Assembly: GCA_040396955.1 (NCBI GenBank)
Contig: JBBAWX010000004.1
Coordinates: 124,001-188,000, forward strand
Direction of reading: 5' to 3'
DNA: 64,000 nt
Source: UBA965 sp040396955
Lineage (GTDB): Bacteria; Chloroflexota; Chloroflexia; Chloroflexales; Roseiflexaceae
In this document: positions 15,848 to 23,785 of the stretch, in pieces
Numbering within the stretch: the first letter of the stretch is position 1
Layout of the letters: every line of letters begins with the position of its first letter
The notes under the pieces: model-generated
Databases searched by the model: none
The model's input: the letters and a program-made list of their open reading frames with translations, nothing else
What the model was told of the DNA's origin: nothing
Position numbers and translations under genes: made by a program

Positions 15848-16588
15848 TTATGTGGTGTAGGCCAGACGCATCCCCAAAAAGGGGTTGGTGAGTACGGGGT
15901 CCATGCGAAAACGACATGCAGTGCGAGCATACCCGTGTGGATTTACATAACAACCACCACGAATAATTCGCCGACCTGGTGTGTCGGGATGATTGCGGCC
16001 GTCATCGGACTGGTAGGGGTAGAGTGCATCAAGGGATTGCGTCCACTCCCAGACAGTACCTGCCATGTCGAGGCAGCCCCACGGGCTTGCGCCGTGGGGA
16101 AAACTTGCGACGGCAGGTAGCGGAAGTCCGCGTTCTTTGACGGCTGCCGCTGTGGCATCCCACGTGTTTCCCCACGGAAACTGGCGACCATCGGTGCCGC
16201 GGGCTGCTGCTTCCCATTCGGATTCGGTGGGGAGGCGTAGGGGGAGCTGTAGCTGTGATCCGGCCCAACGGGCAAAGGCTTGTGCCATGGGCCAGGTAAC
16301 GTTTACCACGGGGTGGTCAGGGAGTACGGATTGTGCCAACCAGTTGCTTGGAGGAGTGCCACCGGCTGCCACGAAGTGAGCATAGGCGGCGACACTGACG
16401 GGGGTGCGTCCGATGGCGTAGGCGGCAACGGAGACGGTGTGTTGGGGAGATTCTTCGCGGTACGATTCACGGGTGCCGCCGTATTGTTTGGCGAGGTGGC
16501 TGAGGTCGTGTTCGGGAGTGCCCATCAAGAACTGATGGCTTGGTATGGCGATGAACGCATCGAGGGCATCGGCAAAGAGGGAGGTCAC
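15848..16588 (-). CDS. Formylglycine-generating-enzyme/SUMF1-like protein lacking the catalytic cysteines
   Basis: A 246-residue FGE-sulfatase-domain protein: FIAIPSHQFLMGTPEHD at the start, HPVVNVTWPMAQAFARWAG, LPTESEWEAAARG, FPWGN, DMAGTVWEWT, and RIIRGGCYVNPHGYARTACR with LGMRL near the end. In true sulfatase-activating enzymes the segment after RGGS-Y carries two copper-binding cysteines; here Asn and Ala seem to occupy these places, although Cys occurs at two other points nearby. It is therefore probably not a formylglycine generator. GTG 16588 overlaps the sbcC stop (GTGA) and has GGGAGG upstream, so it is translationally coupled to sbcC. No sulfatase gene is in the window. Confidence 0.82.
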   Translation of the reverse strand: MTSLFADALDAFIAIPSHQFLMGTPEHDLSHLAKQYGGTRESYREESPQHTVSVAAYAIGRTPVSVAAYAHFVAAGGTPPSNWLAQSVLPDHPVVNVTWPMAQAFARWAGSQLQLPLRLPTESEWEAAARGTDGRQFPWGNTWDATAAAVKERGLPLPAVASFPHGASPWGCLDMAGTVWEWTQSLDALYPYQSDDGRNHPDTPGRRIIRGGCYVNPHGYARTACRFRMDPVLTNPFLGMRLAYTT

Positions 16589-19503
16589 GATAAAACCTCC
16601 CACGTACTTCGGTTTTCGCTGTGTTTGATGTTGATTTGCACGGGGAACAAGTCACGTACTTCTTGGATGTGCGTAATAACGAGAATAATCCGGAATTCGT
16701 CGCTAACGCTGTTGATTGCTTCAACGAGATGTTCGCGTCCTTCTTCGTCTTGGGTGCCGAATCCTTCGTCGATGATGAGCGTCTCAAGGCGTCGACCTGC
16801 TCGGCGGGCCAGCAATTTCGACAAGGCAATGCGCAGTGCAAAACTGATGCGGAAGGCCTCTCCGCCGCTAAATGCTTCGAGTTGGCGGGTTCCTTGTGCA
16901 TCAGAAACCACGATGTCGAGGCGTTCAACGGTGCCTTGGTTTTGAGTGGGGCGTTGCATTTTGATGCTCAAGTACAGTTGGTTGTTGCTCATCTGTGACA
17001 AAATGCGGTTGGCTTCTTCTTCAAGGGCGGGCACCGCAAATTCTTCGATAATCATCCCCTGGATGCCGTTGCGCCCAAAGGCATCGCTGAGTGTTTTCAT
17101 GTGATTGCTCAAGGTGACTTTGTCTTGGAGCTGCTCATTCAAATCTGCGAGGCGTGTCTGTGCGTCGGCAATGGTGCGGAGTTTGGCCTTGAGTTGCCCG
17201 ACGAAATCTTGGTGTCCGGTAACCTCAGCTTTTGCGGTGCTGAGCATGCGTTCGGCAGGGATGGTGAGTGGGCGATTGCCGAGTACTGGCCGGTACTCAG
17301 CCTGTGTTGCGGTCAGTTGTGTGAGTTGGGTATTTTGGCGGTCGAGGGTGGCCTGAATCGCGAGTTGAGAGTTGGTGAAATCTGCGAGCATTTCGTCGAT
17401 GGCTGATTTGCGCGCCTCGAGGGTCAGCATGTTTGCGTAGCGTTCACGCACTGGTTGGAGTGATTGGATGTGATTGCGGAGAAGTTGCATGGCGGTGGCG
17501 TCGTATGCTAGTTCCGCAATCTGTTGAGAAATCGCGTTTCTTTGCACATCAAGGACCTCTCGTGCGGCTGATGGCTGGGCGAGTGTCGCCAGCTGTGCTT
17601 CGAGATGACCGAGTAGCGCTTGTTGCTGTGTCAAACGATCGAGTTCGATGGCAATCGTTTGTTGGCGTGCACGTTGCCCTTCGGCCTGCGCTTTGCGTGT
17701 CAGTGCATCGTGTATATCGGCCGTGCTTTGCGCAAGTTGCTCACGCAGGGAGGTGACGTGGATGGCATCGTTGTGAGCGGTAAGCGTTGCAATCTGCGTG
17801 CGCAATTCCGCCATCGTGGTTGCGAGTTGTTGCTGTTGTTGTTGTTGCGCTTCGAGGCGACCCAGTTGGGCGCGCAGGGTGTTGGTTGCTTTGAGGCGGA
17901 GATTGAGCTGTTGTTGTTGGGCATCGATCGTCTCAATCTGTTGTTGGGCCGATTTTTTGTTGGCACGTTGTTCGGTGTACTGTTGCCGGAGCTGTTCGAT
18001 TTCTTGGCCATAGACCTGTTGGGCATGAGTAAAATGATCAACATCCATCATGGTCTGGCAGGTAGGGCAGGCTTGGCCAATGGCGAGCGTTTGTTGTTTG
18101 GCTTTTAGTGCATCGGCTTGGGCATGGAGTTGATCGCAAAGTGCTGAGGCGTGGGCCACGGCCTCACTCAAGCTTGCCCGCTGCTGGGTCAGCAGATCGA
18201 GTTGGTGTTGGGCGTGTTCACTGGCTGCCAACTCCGCTGTAATCCGGTCAATATCGTTCACGATGTGGGCAAGTTGTTCGTATTGGTGGTGGTATTTTAC
18301 GAGTTGATCCTGGAGCCCGTGTATGTGGTGGGCCTGTTGTTCGTAGGTGTTGAGTTGATGTTGGGCCTGTTGCTGGGTCTGTTGGAGCGTGGTAATGAGC
18401 GCATCAATGTCGGCCGCACCGAGTAGAGTACGGGCAAGCTCGTGTTGTTCGGCCGTCAGATCTGCCATGTTGCGCAAATCTGCTTGGATGGTCGCGAGTT
18501 GTTGCACGAGGTTGTCATGCTCACGTTCTTGTTGTAGCGTTAGATTTTGATACTGGCGATCGAGATCGGTTTTTTCTTGGTAGAGCACATCGTAGCGCGC
18601 CCGTACATCTTCAAAGTGCTGGTAGCGGTGTTCGGCCTCAAGGAGTGCTTGATACTGTTCGGTCAGTTGGGCACGTTGCTCGAATGCGCGTTCGATATCT
18701 GTCTGTTCGGTGTGGAGCGTGTGTTGGCGCTCTTGGACTTGGAGCAGTTGTTGGCGGGTCTGTTGGAGGTTGTTGGTGATGGTTTCAATCTGGATGAGAT
18801 TTTCCGCATAGGACTGATAGGCGACGGCTGCTTGTAGGCGTAATTCCGCATCGGAGAGTTGTTGTTGGGTGGCTTCAAGTTGGAGCACGAGCGCTTCATC
18901 GTGGTGCATTTGCCCTTTGAGTTGGGCAATTTCGGTATCATAGCGCCGTTGGGCTGTGCGGGCACGTTCTTGGTAGATGTTGTACTGGTCGATTTCGAGA
19001 ATCGCCGACAACACGTTGCGGCGATCGGCGGGAGCGAGCCGTGCGAAGGCTTCGGCTTGTCCCTGGCGCAGATAGGCTGAATTTTGAAAGACCTCGTAGG
19101 TCATGCCTACCACTTCATCGGTGATAAAAGCCTGGGTCTCCTTCACGCTACTTTTTGTCAGTGGAGACCACGCGGCGAGGGTGGCATCGAACGCCTGGTC
19201 AATGCTGAGTTGCGAGCCCGGGTTGCGTTTGGCCACGGTATAACTGCGTTGAATCCGGTAGTGCACATGGTTGACCATGAGCACGAGCTCGACGCTCATA
19301 TCGCTGGCACCTTGGGAGATGAGTTCTTTGTCTTTGACACGAGCCTCGCCCCAAATCGCCCAGTGGATGGCTTCGAGGAACGACGACTTCCCAGCGCCGT
19401 TGGCACCGGTCAAACAGGCCACATGAATGCTACGAAAATCGAAGACCTCGGATGGTCCGCGATAACTGAGAAAATTCTGCATGTGCAGGCGAATTGGAAT
19501 CAT
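16585..19503 (-). CDS. sbcC: SbcC/Rad50-type SMC ATPase (nuclease subunit C)
   Basis: A 972-residue SMC-like ATPase of the Mre11-Rad50 type, which processes DNA ends and hairpins. Walker A GANGAGKS is at 33-40. A long Gln-rich coiled coil fills about 175-800. The zinc hook ACPTCQTMM lies mid-coil (Cys479, Cys482). The signature region EAFSGGEAFRISFALRIALS and Walker B TLIIDEGFGTQDEEG close the head. Length fits. Its nuclease partner SbcD is not adjacent: the gene upstream (10 bases away) encodes a CHAD protein and the one downstream an FGE-like protein. sbcD is presumably elsewhere, or another nuclease serves. Confidence 0.93.
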   Translation of the reverse strand: MIPIRLHMQNFLSYRGPSEVFDFRSIHVACLTGANGAGKSSFLEAIHWAIWGEARVKDKELISQGASDMSVELVLMVNHVHYRIQRSYTVAKRNPGSQLSIDQAFDATLAAWSPLTKSSVKETQAFITDEVVGMTYEVFQNSAYLRQGQAEAFARLAPADRRNVLSAILEIDQYNIYQERARTAQRRYDTEIAQLKGQMHHDEALVLQLEATQQQLSDAELRLQAAVAYQSYAENLIQIETITNNLQQTRQQLLQVQERQHTLHTEQTDIERAFEQRAQLTEQYQALLEAEHRYQHFEDVRARYDVLYQEKTDLDRQYQNLTLQQEREHDNLVQQLATIQADLRNMADLTAEQHELARTLLGAADIDALITTLQQTQQQAQHQLNTYEQQAHHIHGLQDQLVKYHHQYEQLAHIVNDIDRITAELAASEHAQHQLDLLTQQRASLSEAVAHASALCDQLHAQADALKAKQQTLAIGQACPTCQTMMDVDHFTHAQQVYGQEIEQLRQQYTEQRANKKSAQQQIETIDAQQQQLNLRLKATNTLRAQLGRLEAQQQQQQQLATTMAELRTQIATLTAHNDAIHVTSLREQLAQSTADIHDALTRKAQAEGQRARQQTIAIELDRLTQQQALLGHLEAQLATLAQPSAAREVLDVQRNAISQQIAELAYDATAMQLLRNHIQSLQPVRERYANMLTLEARKSAIDEMLADFTNSQLAIQATLDRQNTQLTQLTATQAEYRPVLGNRPLTIPAERMLSTAKAEVTGHQDFVGQLKAKLRTIADAQTRLADLNEQLQDKVTLSNHMKTLSDAFGRNGIQGMIIEEFAVPALEEEANRILSQMSNNQLYLSIKMQRPTQNQGTVERLDIVVSDAQGTRQLEAFSGGEAFRISFALRIALSKLLARRAGRRLETLIIDEGFGTQDEEGREHLVEAINSVSDEFRIILVITHIQEVRDLFPVQINIKHSENRSTWEVLS

Positions 19504-19513
19504 ACGATGCTCG

Positions 19514-21283
19514 TCAATCTGTGTGGTGTGTGCTCACGGGAATAAGGGTGGCAATGAGGGTCTGTACGGCTTGGGTAAACGTAGGATGGGTGATTTCTTC
19601 CCAGCGTAACCGGATTTGTTTGCGATATGTCTGTGCTTCGGCACGCATCTCGGTGAGAACGCGCTTGGCATCTGGGTGGGTGGCAAGCTTTAGGTCTGCG
19701 ATGAGTTGCTGGGTGACTACGGCGTCTTGGATGACACCGAGATGCTCTTGGAAGCGGTTGAGGGTCTCGAGTGCGACGGACGATTGTGCCTGCGGGAAAA
19801 CATCCGGGAAGCTCTCGATGATGTAGCGCAGTCGTTTCCCGCGGATGCGAAGCTCGTGTAAGGAATCATCGTCGGCTTTCTCCCAACTGCGGATGGGATC
19901 GGCCTGTAATGCACCGAGACGAAACTGGATGCGCTCGCCAAGAGCCGTGACGAGCGGAAGTGATTCGGCAACACAGGCTTGTTCGGGGGTACACGTAAAC
20001 GTGGCAAATTCTTGGAGGAATTGTATGTGCTTGGGATGGCGCAGGAGCTCATCGAGCTGTTCGAGGGATTGTCGGCGTTTGTGTGCGATATTGCGGGTAA
20101 TGATGTCGGGCACGTGATGCGCACCAAGAATGCGTATGACGTTGTCGGAGAGGGTATCACAGTCGCGGATGACCCCCATAAATCGTGCAATCCGGCGAAA
20201 CCCGCGCCGATACTGGCGAATGTGTTCTTCGTCGTACGTTGACTCGGCGCAATCAAGCAACGCCAAAAGTTTGCGCAGAGCAACACGCATGCGGTGTATG
20301 TCGTGGGCGGTATATGCGTGGAGCACATCGTGTCGGCGATGCAACACTTTGCGGTATTGCTGACGCAAGTGCATGCGCAACATCTCGCCAAACGGCAATT
20401 CGCGATAGTCGATTGGCCACCCATCGATGCAAATAGCGACCGGTGGGCAGGTCGCACTTATCTGTGTGGCTAGCGCGTGTTGCGTGGTGGTGCTGGCAAG
20501 CCAAAATGGCTCACTGTGCATCGGTTGCTGGCGGATTTGTTGTATGGCACATGCAACCACGATGCGCATCGCAGGTGAGTCGTGGTGGCGAAGGGGAATA
20601 AATGGCGTGTAATCCACAGGGCGTTTGCTTCCAAGCAACATGACCACATGTTGTTGTAGTGCTTGTGGCAGGTCGACCGTGGTGCGTTGGTACTGAGTCG
20701 CATCTTCAAACGACCATGGGAGTGTGGCGATTGGGGTGTGCATAACCGGTAGGTTGGTCTGGCAGATGGCAATGAGAGCGTCGGTTTGTTCGGGAGTGCT
20801 GTGTGGCATGGGTAGGATGCGGATAGCAGCAAACGATTCGCTATGGTCGCCACGTTGAATGAGCCCGCTGATGAGCTGAAGATCTGCTACATGCACTTGG
20901 GCGCTCCATACGTGGCGTGTGCGGTGTTTCGAGATGCGATGTAGGATGGGGCTCAGGGTGTGCGCCGCTACCCCGAGTGGGTGGAGATACGGCGCGAGAT
21001 CCTGGGTGTTCGGCAGAGTGCCATCCACGACTCGATGCGTCCAGGTATCGTCGGGCGCTTTCCAGGTCATAGAAACGGGGGTGTTGTTGACATAGGTATA
21101 TGCCATCCACGCACGTTGGCGCAGGAGGTCTAATTGCGGTGTATCGATGTAGATTTGATGCTCGACGCCTGACGGCGCCGTACGGAGCATAAAAACGCCG
21201 AGTCGCTGGCGTTGCCATACTTTGCGGGTAGCCGCATAGTCAAGGACTTGAAATGTTACACCGGTTTGTGGTTCTGTCGACAT
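19514..21283 (-). CDS. CHAD-domain protein with CYTH-like N-terminal region
   Basis: A 589-residue protein. The C-terminal 300 residues form a CHAD domain, an all-helical bundle with many conserved histidines and basic residues that binds inorganic polyphosphate: HDIHRMRVALRKLLALLD, YRRGFRRIARFMGVIRDCD and LHELRIRGKRLRYIIESF are clear. The N-terminal 130 residues loosely resemble a CYTH triphosphate tunnel domain (YIDTPQLDLLRQRAWMAY), but the EXEXK motif is not evident. The middle part is unassigned. ATG 21283 follows a GAG-containing site; the frame opens further upstream. It is first in an operon with sbcC. It possibly links polyphosphate to DNA ends, but that is inference. Confidence 0.83.
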   Translation of the reverse strand: MSTEPQTGVTFQVLDYAATRKVWQRQRLGVFMLRTAPSGVEHQIYIDTPQLDLLRQRAWMAYTYVNNTPVSMTWKAPDDTWTHRVVDGTLPNTQDLAPYLHPLGVAAHTLSPILHRISKHRTRHVWSAQVHVADLQLISGLIQRGDHSESFAAIRILPMPHSTPEQTDALIAICQTNLPVMHTPIATLPWSFEDATQYQRTTVDLPQALQQHVVMLLGSKRPVDYTPFIPLRHHDSPAMRIVVACAIQQIRQQPMHSEPFWLASTTTQHALATQISATCPPVAICIDGWPIDYRELPFGEMLRMHLRQQYRKVLHRRHDVLHAYTAHDIHRMRVALRKLLALLDCAESTYDEEHIRQYRRGFRRIARFMGVIRDCDTLSDNVIRILGAHHVPDIITRNIAHKRRQSLEQLDELLRHPKHIQFLQEFATFTCTPEQACVAESLPLVTALGERIQFRLGALQADPIRSWEKADDDSLHELRIRGKRLRYIIESFPDVFPQAQSSVALETLNRFQEHLGVIQDAVVTQQLIADLKLATHPDAKRVLTEMRAEAQTYRKQIRLRWEEITHPTFTQAVQTLIATLIPVSTHHTD

Positions 21284-21394
21284 AATAATACTCAATCTTG
21301 CTCCGCACAAGGGTATTATAAACCGAATCGGGGGAGCGGAATAGTCGTGGTGCCGATGAAGCGAAACAGTTGACGTTTGCCCAACGGCGAATAT

Positions 21395-21423
21395 CTGACA
21401 TGCCGGTTGCTTCGTGTTATAAT
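21395..21423 (+). promoter_or_regulatory. Sigma-70 type promoter for tig(-clpP-clpX)
   Basis: CTGACA (21395-21400) and TATAAT (21418-21423) are separated by exactly 17 bases, 68 bases before the trigger factor start. A TATAAT on the opposite strand (21320-21315) may serve the divergent CHAD gene, but has no good -35. Confidence 0.78.
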
Positions 21424-21490
21424 GCACGAGAAATGCACATGCATCGTGCCAACGCTGGCGCAATATTGAAGAGTACACGGGGTGGTTTCG

Positions 21491-22975
21491 GTGAAGGTTA
21501 CAAGTGAGCGCTTGCCGCGCAGTATGATGAAGTTGACGATCGAGCTCGATGATGCAACCGTTGAGAAAGAACTCGATCGAGCCGCCCGTAGCCTCTCACA
21601 GAAGGTGCGGGTACCAGGGTTCCGGCCGGGTAAGGCGCCGCGAGCCATTTTGGAGCGCTTTTATGGGCGTCAGGCCTTGGTCGAGGAAGCCTCCGAAGGG
21701 ATGATTAATGCAGGGTTCCGCGGAGCTCTCGAGCAAGAACAAATTGAACCAGTGGGTCAGGCGAACCTCGGTGACGTGCAGTTTTTTGCTGTGCCCTACA
21801 CCTTTGTGGTGCATGTGCCCGTAGAGCCCATCACCAAAATCCCTGAGTATGGTGACTACCGTGACCCGCTCGATGTGCCACCGGTCACCGATGAGGTGCT
21901 CCAGCGGGCTCTCGATGACATGCGTGAGCGCCATGTGGTGTTGCGTGAGCCGGATGAGGCGCGCCCAGCCCAGCAGGGTGACTTGGTGACCGCCGAAGTC
22001 GATGTACTGCGTGACGGCGTCTCCATTAACGGTCGAGTTGAAGGGCAACCCGCACCGAGCACCGACCTCATCCTCGAGCCTGGGCGGCTTATCCCTGGCT
22101 TGATGGAAGGCGTCATCGGCTTGGTGGTGGGCGATCAAAAATCAATTGTTACCACCATGCCCGACGATTATAGTGATGTTGACATGCGTGGTGCCGAAGT
22201 GGTGTTTGAAGTGAACGTGACCCGCATCCAAGAGCGGATTCTGCCCGATTGGGACGAACTACCGACTCTTGAGAATGCCGAGGGGAACTTGGCTGATCTC
22301 AAGCAACGCACCAGTGACGAGCTTGCGAAGAATGCCCGCTCCAACGCCGAAAATCGTGTGGTTAATGGATTCATCGACATGTTGGTGGCCGGGACCGAAT
22401 ACGACTACCCAGAGGTCATGATCGAGCAAGAAGCCGATCGCGTGCTCCGTACGCAAGAATCTGAGTACGTGCGCTATGGCACCACTGCAGAAGCGGTCTA
22501 CAAACAGATGGGGCGCAAGCGTGAGGATCTCGTGCGGCAGTTGTTGCCACAGGGTGAGACGCAACTCAAGCGCAATTTGGCCGTCAAAGAATTTGTGGTG
22601 GCCGAGGGGATTGTCATTGATGACGCCGACATCGACGCCGAAATTGACGGCATGATTGCGACCTACGGCGATGATCAGCGCGATGCCATGAAGGCCCTGT
22701 TGCGCAACGAACTGCTGACGTCGGTTGCCAATAGTGCGCTCGACAAGAAGATTCGCGCTCGCATCATCGAGCTTGCCAACCAAGCCGGTGGTGATGCACC
22801 CAAAGCCAAGAAGAGCAGCAAGAAAGCTGACGATGGCGATGAGCCCAAAGCCAAGAAGAGCAGCAAAAAAGCTGACGATGGCGATGAGCCTAAAGCCAAG
22901 AAAAGCAGCAAGAAAGCTGACGACGGCGATGAGCCCAAAGCCAAGAAAAGCAAAAAAGCTGACTCAGTCGAGTAG
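21491..22975 (+). CDS. tig: Trigger factor (ribosome-associated chaperone / PPIase) with Lys-rich repeat tail
   Basis: Binds at the ribosomal exit tunnel and folds nascent chains. The ribosome-binding domain starts MKVTSERLPRSMMKLTIEL and holds the signature VPGFRPGKAPRAIL (residues 43-56). The FKBP-type PPIase domain lies at about 150-240, and the helical C-domain continues to about residue 430. GTG 21491 is chosen because family members begin here; the frame opens three codons earlier. The last 58 residues are an unusual tail of three and a half copies of a 15-residue KAKKSSKKADDGDEP repeat. The gene heads tig-clpP-clpX, a classic protein-quality-control order. Confidence 0.95.
   Translation: MKVTSERLPRSMMKLTIELDDATVEKELDRAARSLSQKVRVPGFRPGKAPRAILERFYGRQALVEEASEGMINAGFRGALEQEQIEPVGQANLGDVQFFAVPYTFVVHVPVEPITKIPEYGDYRDPLDVPPVTDEVLQRALDDMRERHVVLREPDEARPAQQGDLVTAEVDVLRDGVSINGRVEGQPAPSTDLILEPGRLIPGLMEGVIGLVVGDQKSIVTTMPDDYSDVDMRGAEVVFEVNVTRIQERILPDWDELPTLENAEGNLADLKQRTSDELAKNARSNAENRVVNGFIDMLVAGTEYDYPEVMIEQEADRVLRTQESEYVRYGTTAEAVYKQMGRKREDLVRQLLPQGETQLKRNLAVKEFVVAEGIVIDDADIDAEIDGMIATYGDDQRDAMKALLRNELLTSVANSALDKKIRARIIELANQAGGDAPKAKKSSKKADDGDEPKAKKSSKKADDGDEPKAKKSSKKADDGDEPKAKKSKKADSVE
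22799..22963 (+). repeat. 45-bp tandem repeat in the 3' end of tig
   Basis: Three complete 45-base units (22799-22843, 22844-22888, 22889-22933) and a shortened fourth differ from each other by only a few silent changes. They encode the basic/acidic tail of trigger factor, so copy number can change in steps of 15 residues without a frameshift. Confidence 0.9.
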
Positions 22976-22989
22976 TTGAAGTATTCCGT

Positions 22990-23042
22990 CGCGCAGTGGG
23001 CACTCGCCCACTGCGCGATGCCCCCGCAATCGGAGCGATTGC
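22990..23042 (+). terminator. Two hairpins between tig and clpP
   Basis: CGCGCAGTGGG (22990-23000) pairs with 23007-23017 (11 bp, 6-base loop). A second, GCAATCG (23026-23032), pairs with 23036-23042 across a 3-base loop. Neither is followed by a U-tract; the clpP ribosome-binding site comes right after. They may be a partial terminator or RNA-processing site that sets the tig:clpP ratio. Confidence 0.55.
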
Positions 23043-23065
23043 ACCGACAACTTAGGAGGTTGCAT

Positions 23066-23713
23066 ATGCATTGGAAATCAAACGTGGATGTCACCGCAGT
23101 GGCGCCAACCATCGAGCAACTTGTGCCGACGGTCGTGGAAACGACCGGTCGTGGCGAGTACCGCTCAGATATTTTTTCACGACTCCTCAAAGAACGTGTA
23201 ATCATGCTGAGCACCCCCCTCGAAGACCAGATTGCCAATCTCATTGTGGCCCAATTGCTCTTTTTGGAGCATGAAAACCCCGAGCGTGACATCATGCTCT
23301 ACATCAACAGCCCAGGTGGCTCGATTACGGCAGGGTTGGCCATCTACGATACGATGCGCATGATTCGCCCGCATGTGGCAACGGTGTGTTTGGGTATGGC
23401 TGGTAGCATGGCAACCATCTTGCTGGCGGGTGGTACCAAGGGCAAACGCTACAGTTTGGCCAATTCGACCATTCACATGCATCCAGCTGGCGGTGGTGCG
23501 CGCGGGTACGCACCAGATGTCGAAATCATGGCACGTGAGCTGTTGCGCGAACAACAGATTATCCGTGAGTTGTTGGCCGCCGATACTGGCCAGACCATTG
23601 AGCGTATTGCCAGCGATTTTGACCGTGATTTGTTCATGGATCCGACACAGGCCAAGAACTACGGTATCATTGACGAAATTTTGACCCGCGAGACGTTGCA
23701 ACAGCAAGGGTAA
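23066..23713 (+). CDS. clpP: ATP-dependent Clp protease proteolytic subunit
   Basis: The barrel-shaped serine protease core that works with ClpX. 215 residues. The catalytic Ser lies in CLGMAGSMATILLA, the His in NSTIHMHPAGG and the Asp in FDRDLFMDP, so the triad is complete. The gating signature YINSPGGSITAGLAIYDTM is normal. The loop after the catalytic His reads HMHPAGGGARGYAPDVEI, about two residues longer than the common HQPxGG-xGQAxDIEI form. ATG 23066 follows a perfect TAGGAGGT; the upstream part of the frame is the hairpin region. It lies between tig and clpX as in many bacteria. Confidence 0.97.
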   Translation: MHWKSNVDVTAVAPTIEQLVPTVVETTGRGEYRSDIFSRLLKERVIMLSTPLEDQIANLIVAQLLFLEHENPERDIMLYINSPGGSITAGLAIYDTMRMIRPHVATVCLGMAGSMATILLAGGTKGKRYSLANSTIHMHPAGGGARGYAPDVEIMARELLREQQIIRELLAADTGQTIERIASDFDRDLFMDPTQAKNYGIIDEILTRETLQQQG

Positions 23714-23735
23714 TTGCTGCGGCGAGAATTCGACG

Positions 23736-23763
23736 ACTCGGAGCACACGTGAGTGCTCCGAGT
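23736..23763 (+). terminator. Hairpin between clpP and clpX
   Basis: ACTCGGAGCAC (23736-23746) pairs perfectly with 23753-23763 over a 6-base loop, ending 22 bases before the clpX ATG. There is no U-tract. Like the one before clpP, it may act as a processing or attenuation point inside the operon. Confidence 0.55.
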
Positions 23764-23785
23764 TGCGCCAAAGATGAGGGTGACT

